Source of the DNA: Holophagales bacterium
Lineage (GTDB): Bacteria > Acidobacteriota > Thermoanaerobaculia > Multivoradales > Multivoraceae
Direction: 5' to 3'
Length of the DNA stretch: 64,000 nt
NCBI GenBank assembly: GCA_009843505.1
Contig: VYDI01000023.1
Location: 35,288 to 99,287, forward strand
Positions 58,839-64,000 of this stretch are shown piece by piece. Below the pieces are notes generated by a model, which searched no databases, was not told the DNA's origin, and saw nothing but the letters and a program-made list of their open reading frames with translations. The position numbers and the translations under genes were made by a program. Position 1 is the first letter of the stretch. Each line of letters opens with the position of its first letter.

Positions 58839-61800
58839 CGAGCCAGAAACGCCAGCAGGTCCGCCATGTCGGCGGGCTCGAGCCCCGCCTCGAGCTCCTC
58901 CGGCATCATGGACAGACTGTCGCTGCGGACTTCCCGGACGCGTTCGGCGGGCACGTCGATCAGGAGATCCTCGGCCGCCCGCAGGACGATCCCGCCACCA
59001 ATGCTCTCGGCCAGCAGGCCCGAGTGGACCTCGCCGTCCGTCGTCTCGACGATGTAGTTCACGTAGGCCGCGTCGACCGCCGCGTTCGGATCCAGGATGT
59101 CGTGCAGAAGGGTCTCGGCGCTCTTGCGGCCGATGCCGGACAGGTCCGGGCCCGGTCCGCTGCCGAAACCGCCGCGCTGGTGGCATCGGGCGCAGAGTTC
59201 GAGGAACAGGGTTTCTCCCCGCTCTGGATCGCCTTCCAGTTCGAGCGCCGGCCGCATCGCCTCGAGCGCGTCGGCCCGGGTGACGACGCCGGCGTCGTCG
59301 AACAGGCCTTGCGCCCGCCGGCGGATCTCCGGGTCGGGCGAACGCAACAGGAAGCGCCGCCGCTCCAGGATGAAGTTCATCTCCCCAAGCCCGATGCGTC
59401 CGCTCTCGAGTGCGTCGAGAAGGGCCCCGTGCCGGCTCCGGCTTCGAATCAGGTAGCTGCCCGCATCGCGCCGCGCGTCCGGTCCCAGGTACGGCCAGCG
59501 TTCAACCAGGTAGGCCGTGACCGTCTCCTCGTCTGCCGACGCCAGCTCCGCCATCGCCGCTCGCTGCACCGGTCCGGGCTGCTCCGCCCCGAGCAGAGCA
59601 CCCATTCGTTCCAGCCAGGTTTCCGGAGCCGACGCCGTTTCGGCCGCACGATCTCCGGCGGAGTTGGCGGCTCCCGGGCAGCGCGGGGCGACGTCTTCCG
59701 AAGCCGGCGGCCAGTGCCGGCGAAGACCGAAGAGAGCCAGCGCCTGAAGCCTCTCCTCCAGAAGGCCGGCAGGGTCCGCGGCCCGGACACCGGCACAGTC
59801 GAGAAGGCCTACTTCTTCCGCCGACGCCTCCACGCCAACAGCGGCACTCAGTCGCCAGGCCGCCGCCGCGAGGACATCGTCGCCGGATTGCCGTAGGCGC
59901 CACAACGGTCGGGCCAGAGCCGAGTCCTCGACTGTTCGGTCCGCGTCGCCGGTGGCAGCGGCCGTCAGACCGGCGAGCAGGGCGTGGCCGATCCCGGCGG
60001 GTTCTCTTCCAGAAGGGCCGGCGGCGGAGTCGGCTAGCGCCCGGAGCACCAGATCGCCGGCCATCACCTCGCCTAACCGTTCCGTGGGCAGCAGGGTGGC
60101 GATCCGTTCGACGACCTCGCCGGCGGCGATGCCCGACCTCAGCAGCAGCTCGAGCGACTGGACCGGATCTCCCGCCAGGACGGAGACCGCGGCGAGCCGG
60201 AGCCAACGCTGCCCGGTCGTCGACTCCGCCGATGCCGGTGCCGCACCTGCCAGAGGGTTCAACCCGGTCACGACCGCCGACATCACCGCGTCACGAGTGA
60301 CCGCCTCGCCTCCGACCCCCGACCGGAAGAGAAGCCCGGAGGTCAGCATCGCCTGGAGCCGCACACCCGGATCGGGATCGCCGGTCAAGGTCACGACGTC
60401 GGGCGCGAGCGTTAACGGCGGACCAGCGGGCGCGTCGGCCCGAAGCGCCTCCTCGAACGCCAGCACGGCGTTGCGCCGCAGCTCCGGGTCGGGGTCGTCG
60501 AGCGCGGCCCCGAGCGACTCCCGGTCGAGTTTGCCGAAGCCGCTCAGGGTCCAGAGCGCGTGCAGCCGCCCGAGCGGCCGCCGCGAGTCGACCAGGCGTT
60601 CCCGGAGAGCCCGGACCACGGTATCCGGCGGGTCGGCCGCCAGTTCCTCGACCAGAAGCCGCTGCGCGGTCAGTCGCCGCCACCGGTTCGGGCCGACCAG
60701 GGCATCGAGCAACTCCTCGGGGCGCGCGCGGTCGAACCCCGCGAACTCCTCCAGCTCCGGCGGCAGGCCGCCGGCGGGCACGATCCGGTAGATGCGGCCC
60801 CGGTCGTCGCCTTCGTACAGGTCGAGCTCCGCCTCCATCGGGTCCGGGATCCACTCCGGGTGCTCGACGACGCCGCGGTGCATGTCGAGGACGTAGAGCG
60901 CACCGTCAGGCCCCACCGTCAGGTTGACCGGCCGGAACAGCGGATCGGTCGAGGCCAGGAACTCGACTCCCGGCCGACCCCTGCCCGCTTGCGCCGCCGC
61001 ACCGGCCGTGTCGACAACCGTGCGATGAACCACGTTCGCGGACGGGTCGGCGACGAACACCTGAATTCCCCGTTCCTCCAGGCCGACGCCGTCGAACGCA
61101 CCGCCGGCGTACGCGGTGACCGAACACGCGGCCGAGAAGCTCCTGGACTGCTCCGGGTGGTTCGGGCGCGTCTGCCGGACGCCGATCGGAAACAGCTCGG
61201 CCGGTCCGCCCTCCGGAGGCGCCGCCAGTCGCAGCCGCCCGTTCTGCCAGGCCGCCGGCAGCGGTTCGAGGTAGCGGCGAGGAACGACGACCTGGCTCAG
61301 GTGGTCCAGGTTGTGGGTGCCGAAGGCGCGGCCCCAGGGACCGAAGGTCATGCCGAAGCCGCCGGCGCCGCGGCCGGTGCGCTCGAAGCGCCGCGCGCCG
61401 AAGTCGACCCGGAAGTCGTCCTGACCGATGTCCCTGACCTGGTCCGGTGCTTCCGGCCAGAAGACGCGGGCGCCGTTGCCGCCGTTGACGCCGTAGACCC
61501 AGTTGTCCAGGCCGTAGCGAAGCGCGTTCACGTTGTGCTGGGGGTTGCCCTCGGCAAAGCCGCTCAGCAGCACGTCCCGCCGGTCAGCCCTGCCGTCTCC
61601 GTCCGTGTCCTCGAGGTACACGATGTGCGGCGGCGCCGCCACCAGCAGTCCCCGCCGCCATGGCAGGATCGAGTCCGCCATGCCGAGATCGTCCGCGAAC
61701 AACCCGCGCTGATCCCACCTTCCGTCGCCGTCGCGGTCAGCGAGTTCGACGATCCGGGCTGGCCGCTCCATGTCGGGGTAGCCCGGCAACTCGAGGACGA

Positions 61801-62050
61801 AGGCCCGCCCTCTCTCGTCGAACGCAAGGTCGATCGGATCGACCGTGACCGGCTCGGCGGCCGCGAGCTCGAGCGTGAACGCGGGGTGCAGTTCGAACCC
61901 GGCCGGCACTCCATCGAGTTCCGGCCCGTCGAGCACTGGCCCAGCGCAACCGGCGATCGCCTGCACGCCGACCGCCAGCGCCGAAACCGCCGCTGCGTGG
62001 GGCCGGCGACTCGGGGCGCTACTCGCCGCCGCCCGTAGCGGCGGCCGCAT
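58835..62050 (-). CDS. PVC-type membrane-bound dehydrogenase with HEAT-like repeats and c-type heme domain
   Basis: 1071 residues from the ATG at 62050, which overlaps the upstream gene by about 30 bases. The N-terminus ends AVGVQAIAGCAG, a lipobox-like site (IAGC). A beta-propeller region (about 50-400) has FTLELAAAEPVTVDPIDLAFDERGRAFVLELPGYPD, DRDGDGRWDQRGLFADDLGMADSILPW and PVNLTVGPDGALYVLDMHRGVVEHPEW, the features of PVC-type membrane-bound dehydrogenases. Helical HEAT-like repeats (about 430-900) follow. Near residue 955, ELCARCHQRGGFGSGPGPDLSGIGRKS is a CxxCH heme site, and the end EVRSDSLSMMPEELEAGLEPADMADLLAFL is typical of this heme-binding domain. The electron donor is unknown. Confidence 0.88.
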   Translation of the reverse strand: MRPPLRAAASSAPSRRPHAAAVSALAVGVQAIAGCAGPVLDGPELDGVPAGFELHPAFTLELAAAEPVTVDPIDLAFDERGRAFVLELPGYPDMERPARIVELADRDGDGRWDQRGLFADDLGMADSILPWRRGLLVAAPPHIVYLEDTDGDGRADRRDVLLSGFAEGNPQHNVNALRYGLDNWVYGVNGGNGARVFWPEAPDQVRDIGQDDFRVDFGARRFERTGRGAGGFGMTFGPWGRAFGTHNLDHLSQVVVPRRYLEPLPAAWQNGRLRLAAPPEGGPAELFPIGVRQTRPNHPEQSRSFSAACSVTAYAGGAFDGVGLEERGIQVFVADPSANVVHRTVVDTAGAAAQAGRGRPGVEFLASTDPLFRPVNLTVGPDGALYVLDMHRGVVEHPEWIPDPMEAELDLYEGDDRGRIYRIVPAGGLPPELEEFAGFDRARPEELLDALVGPNRWRRLTAQRLLVEELAADPPDTVVRALRERLVDSRRPLGRLHALWTLSGFGKLDRESLGAALDDPDPELRRNAVLAFEEALRADAPAGPPLTLAPDVVTLTGDPDPGVRLQAMLTSGLLFRSGVGGEAVTRDAVMSAVVTGLNPLAGAAPASAESTTGQRWLRLAAVSVLAGDPVQSLELLLRSGIAAGEVVERIATLLPTERLGEVMAGDLVLRALADSAAGPSGREPAGIGHALLAGLTAAATGDADRTVEDSALARPLWRLRQSGDDVLAAAAWRLSAAVGVEASAEEVGLLDCAGVRAADPAGLLEERLQALALFGLRRHWPPASEDVAPRCPGAANSAGDRAAETASAPETWLERMGALLGAEQPGPVQRAAMAELASADEETVTAYLVERWPYLGPDARRDAGSYLIRSRSRHGALLDALESGRIGLGEMNFILERRRFLLRSPDPEIRRRAQGLFDDAGVVTRADALEAMRPALELEGDPERGETLFLELCARCHQRGGFGSGPGPDLSGIGRKSAETLLHDILDPNAAVDAAYVNYIVETTDGEVHSGLLAESIGGGIVLRAAEDLLIDVPAERVREVRSDSLSMMPEELEAGLEPADMADLLAFLAR

Positions 62051-63122
62051 CGGCTTCCAGCAGCCGGGCGCCGCGCATGATGTTGCCCATCGCATAGTTG
62101 CCTTCGTGGCAGGCGTACTCGTAGACCCTGCCATCCGCGGCCGGCCACGGGAACTCACCGCTCCAGGCCGTCTCCCACGTCGTCGGATCCTCGACCGTGA
62201 ACCTGTAGTTCAGCGTGTTCCCGTCGATGCGGCTGAAGCGCTCCGTGACCTTCAGCTCCTCGCCGGCGCCGTAGGTGTACATGCCGGGCTTGCCGCCGAA
62301 GTTCCTCGTCTCGACGACGAGGGTGTCCCCGTCCCAATGACCGACCGAGTCGCCCATGTAGGCCGTCATGCCTTCCGGCAGGTGCTCGCCGCCGATCCGG
62401 ATGATCCGGGCGTCGTGGATCATCTCGGCGAGGATCATCACGTAGTCCTCGGTCTGCACGACCCGCTTCAGGTTGTTGTAGGCAGTCGGCAGCATCGGCG
62501 GACCGGACGTCGAGCCGAATCCAAGGATGCAGCGCTCGCCGAGGGGACGCTGTTCGATGTCGTCGTACGGGCCCGGGCCGTCGTTCTCCAGCCACCAGGC
62601 GGTGCCCGTGTTCTCGCGGAAAAGGGTGAAGAACGCCATCCGCTTCCGCTGTGCAGCCGGCGTCATCTCCGGCAGGCGGCCGTTGGGCGGATCGAAGACG
62701 AGCGAGGTGCGGAACCGGCCGTCGATCGAGATCGAGCGGCTGCCATAGTCGAGCCAGAAATCGTTGTAGCCGCCGACGTTGCCGGCGGCGCCCGGGGAGC
62801 CGTCGCCACCCGGCGGCGGCGCCTCCCGAGTCGGGTCGCTGGCCTTGAGGTCGGCGGCCCGGCGGTCGGCGACGGTCCGTGCGATCTCCTCTGCCTCTTC
62901 CGGCGACAGGTACAGATTGTCCTCGAACTTGGGATCGCGCTCGAGCGGCGTCAGCGTCGCGATGTCGTAGACGCCGGTGAGATCCGGTCGTCCGCTCGCC
63001 GTCCGCGGAATGTCGCCGTCGCCGTCGGCGGCGGGCAGAGCAGAGGGCAGGAGCAGCGCCGCACTCAACAGCGCGGCCGCGCCCGCAGGGGCAACGATGC
63101 GGTGTCCAATCGTCTTCATCAT
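62019..63122 (-). CDS. Exported conserved protein of unknown function
   Basis: 367 residues from the ATG at 63122, with GGAGGAC about 14 bases upstream; a second ATG follows at once. The signal peptide is MMKTIGHRIVAPAGAAALLSAALLLPSALPAADG. The mature start TASGRPDLTGVYDIATLTPLERDPKFEDNLYLSPEEAEE resembles a large family of exported proteins in Acidobacteriota-like genomes. Other conserved-looking segments are GPYDDIEQRPLGERCILGFGSTSGPPMLPTAYNNLKRVVQTEDYVMILAEMIHDARIIRIGGEHLP and GHWDGDTLVVETRNFGGK. No enzymatic motif is recognised. It is co-directional with, and overlaps, the PVC-type dehydrogenase gene, suggesting a joint role. Confidence 0.78.
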   Translation of the reverse strand: MMKTIGHRIVAPAGAAALLSAALLLPSALPAADGDGDIPRTASGRPDLTGVYDIATLTPLERDPKFEDNLYLSPEEAEEIARTVADRRAADLKASDPTREAPPPGGDGSPGAAGNVGGYNDFWLDYGSRSISIDGRFRTSLVFDPPNGRLPEMTPAAQRKRMAFFTLFRENTGTAWWLENDGPGPYDDIEQRPLGERCILGFGSTSGPPMLPTAYNNLKRVVQTEDYVMILAEMIHDARIIRIGGEHLPEGMTAYMGDSVGHWDGDTLVVETRNFGGKPGMYTYGAGEELKVTERFSRIDGNTLNYRFTVEDPTTWETAWSGEFPWPAADGRVYEYACHEGNYAMGNIMRGARLLEADAAAATGGGE

Positions 63123-63172
63123 CTGCTCCAGTCCTCCTGGAAGGTCGGCTGCGACCGTGTGCCAGTCTAGGC

Positions 63173-63178
63173 TACACT
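63173..63178 (+). promoter_or_regulatory. Candidate -10 element (TACACT) before the selenoprotein gene
   Basis: TACACT in the context GCTACACTCC, the same ten bases as before the acyl-CoA dehydrogenase pair at 29073. The transcript would have a leader of about 65 bases including the RBS GGAG at 63243-63246, five bases before the ATG. Position and recurrence are the only support. Confidence 0.35.
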
Positions 63179-63251
63179 CCCGCCGCAACGACAACCAAGC
63201 GCAACGCCGCCCGAACCATGAAGGAACGGCGTAACCCGAAACGGAGAACCG

Positions 63252-63773
63252 ATGAGAAGCCTCGTGCCAGCCGCAATGCTCGTTAGCGCCGTGACGCTCG
63301 CCCCGGCGAATGCGGGCGCCGCGGACCTCGCCGTCGGCGATGCCGCGCCGAACTTCACCCTGCCCAGCACCGACGGCAGTCAGGTGACCCTGTCCTCCTT
63401 CGCCGGCCAGAAGAACGTAGTCCTGGCCTTCTTCCCCAAGGCCTTCACCGCCGGCTGAACGATGGAAATGAAGGGATACCAGGCTGGTATCTCAGACTTC
63501 ACGGGCAGTGATTCCATCGTCTTCGGCATCAGCACCGACGAACTGGACGAGAACAAGAGGTTCGCGGAGGAACTCGAGCTCGACTTCGCGCTCCTGAGCG
63601 ACGCCGGCGGCGAAGTCGCCAAGCAGTACGGCGGCATGATGGAGAGATTCCCCACGGCCGCCAACCGCGTCACCTATGTGGTCGGCAAGGACGGCAGGAT
63701 CGCCTACATCGGCGAAGGCGCCGAGGCGATGAACCCGGCAGGCGCGAAGGACGCCTGTCTGGGTCTCGAGTAG
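63252..63773 (+). CDS. Exported selenocysteine-containing peroxiredoxin (in-frame TGA at 63456)
   Basis: Read through the TGA at 63456-63458, the product is 173 residues. A signal peptide (about 1-23, ending ANAGAADL) precedes an AhpC/TSA-type thioredoxin fold: [42 protein letters not shown], then the TGA codon, then [14 protein letters not shown]. The TGA is exactly at the peroxidatic Cys of the PxxxTxxC motif, making Sec69. The downstream part continues the same frame and fold ([42 protein letters not shown]). The only other Cys is Cys169, five residues from the C-terminus. A hairpin with a GG loop follows the TGA. It would reduce peroxides in the periplasm. A nonsense pseudogene is the alternative and is less likely. 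Confidence 0.88.
63473..63493 (+). promoter_or_regulatory. Bacterial SECIS hairpin
   Basis: GGGATACCA (63473-63481) pairs with TGGTATCTC (63485-63493): nine pairs, one of them G-U, closing a three-base loop GGC. The loop Gs are 26-27 bases after the T of the TGA at 63456. Bacterial SECIS elements lie just downstream of the UGA in the coding region and carry G in the first loop positions for SelB binding. The distance and loop fit that model. Confidence 0.8.
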
Positions 63774-63798
63774 CGGCGTTCAGGTAGCGGCGTTCAGG
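63771..63798 (+). repeat. Tandem 14-base direct repeat between convergent stops
   Basis: TAGCGGCGTTCAGG occurs twice without a gap (63771-63784 and 63785-63798). The first copy begins with the peroxiredoxin stop codon, and the second contains the stop of the VOC-family gene. It looks like a recent slippage duplication. No terminator-like stem was seen in the gap. Confidence 0.8.
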
Positions 63799-64000
63799 CC
63801 TGCGCGGCGCTGAGGGCCGCTTCCACGCGGGGCTGGTAGAGCTCGACCCGGTTCCCGTCTCCATCCAGGATCCAGGCGAACAGGGCGTAGCCCTCGTCGT
63901 CCCTGCGCAGCGGCTCGACGCCTCGCTCGGCGAGGTGCGCCAGCAGCTTGTCGAGGTCCCGTACCCGCAGGTTGATCATGAACGGCTGATCGCCGTACAT
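63794..64000 (-). CDS. VOC (glyoxalase/dioxygenase) family protein, partial
   Basis: The 3' end of a gene that runs off the right edge of the window; 68 residues are visible. FMINLRVRDLDKLLAHLAERGVEPL and YALFAWILDGDGNRVELYQPR match the C-terminal half of a VOC-fold domain. The Glu in RVELYQ is the usual metal ligand, and FAWILDGDGNRVEL is typical. VOC proteins of this type are about 120-130 residues, so roughly half is missing on the 5' side. The Met shown at 64000 is therefore probably internal. Activity is unknown. It converges with the peroxiredoxin gene. Confidence 0.8.
   Translation of the reverse strand: MYGDQPFMINLRVRDLDKLLAHLAERGVEPLRRDDEGYALFAWILDGDGNRVELYQPRVEAALSAAQA

Noticed and set aside
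63252..63458. Peroxiredoxin as a truncated pseudogene with a second short gene at 63462
   Set aside because: The stop is a TGA exactly at the catalytic Cys position, the frame is intact on both sides, and a SECIS-like hairpin follows. Random nonsense mutation would not explain all three.

Overview
The window is a gene-dense, GC-rich bacterial chromosome segment with about 42 protein genes, no RNA genes, and no gap over 300 bases without a gene (the longest, about 280 bases, is mostly an inverted-repeat element). The mix of sortilin-like Asp-box proteins, a DUF5916 protein, DUF1080, two DUF4159 proteins, DUF4175, a PVC-type cytochrome dehydrogenase, an ether-lipid-type AGPS homologue and a selenoprotein suggests an Acidobacteriota-like lineage, possibly a marine or host-associated member. 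This is inference from gene content; no rRNA is present to confirm it.

Layout. 0-5 kb: a minus-strand pair of acyl-CoA dehydrogenases, then release factor 3 facing a two-domain RNase H. 5-16 kb, plus strand: an 11-Asp-box exported protein, a DUF5916 outer-membrane-type protein, a gamma-glutamyltransferase, a FemAB-like acyltransferase and clpS-clpA. 16-20 kb, minus strand: an LLM flavin oxidoreductase, a DUF1080 protein and an acyl-CoA carboxylase carboxyltransferase, divergent from an AGPS-like FAD enzyme. 21-25 kb: a glutathione cluster (ChaC-like cyclotransferase, glutathione synthetase, glutathione reductase). 25-31.5 kb: a DUF368 transporter, an exported amidohydrolase, an enoyl-CoA hydratase homologue, an MBL hydrolase and a second acyl-CoA dehydrogenase pair.

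31.5-53.5 kb is an uninterrupted minus-strand array of 14 genes, many joined by 4-base ATGA/GTGA/TTGA overlaps. In transcription order: comEC, miaA, an SLH-like lipoprotein, an isochorismatase-fold enzyme, an exported unknown, DUF4159-a, a VWA membrane protein, a caspase-fold protein lacking the catalytic Cys, a TPR/HExxH peptidase, DUF4159-b, MoxR, DUF58, a BatA-like VWA protein and DUF4175. The last nine look like an enlarged Bat/MoxR envelope system. 53.5-64 kb holds dnaE, a PIG-L deacetylase, a PVC-type dehydrogenase with a c-type heme domain, an exported unknown, an exported peroxiredoxin, and the end of a VOC-family gene.

The most striking single item is the peroxiredoxin at 63252-63773. 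Its peroxidatic Cys codon is an in-frame TGA, followed by a compact hairpin with a GG-containing loop, so it reads as a selenocysteine enzyme with a bacterial SECIS. A second theme is a family of modular GC-rich palindromic repeats at gene ends. One copy has become in-frame N-terminal coding sequence, and another is flanked by a duplicated moxR 3' end.
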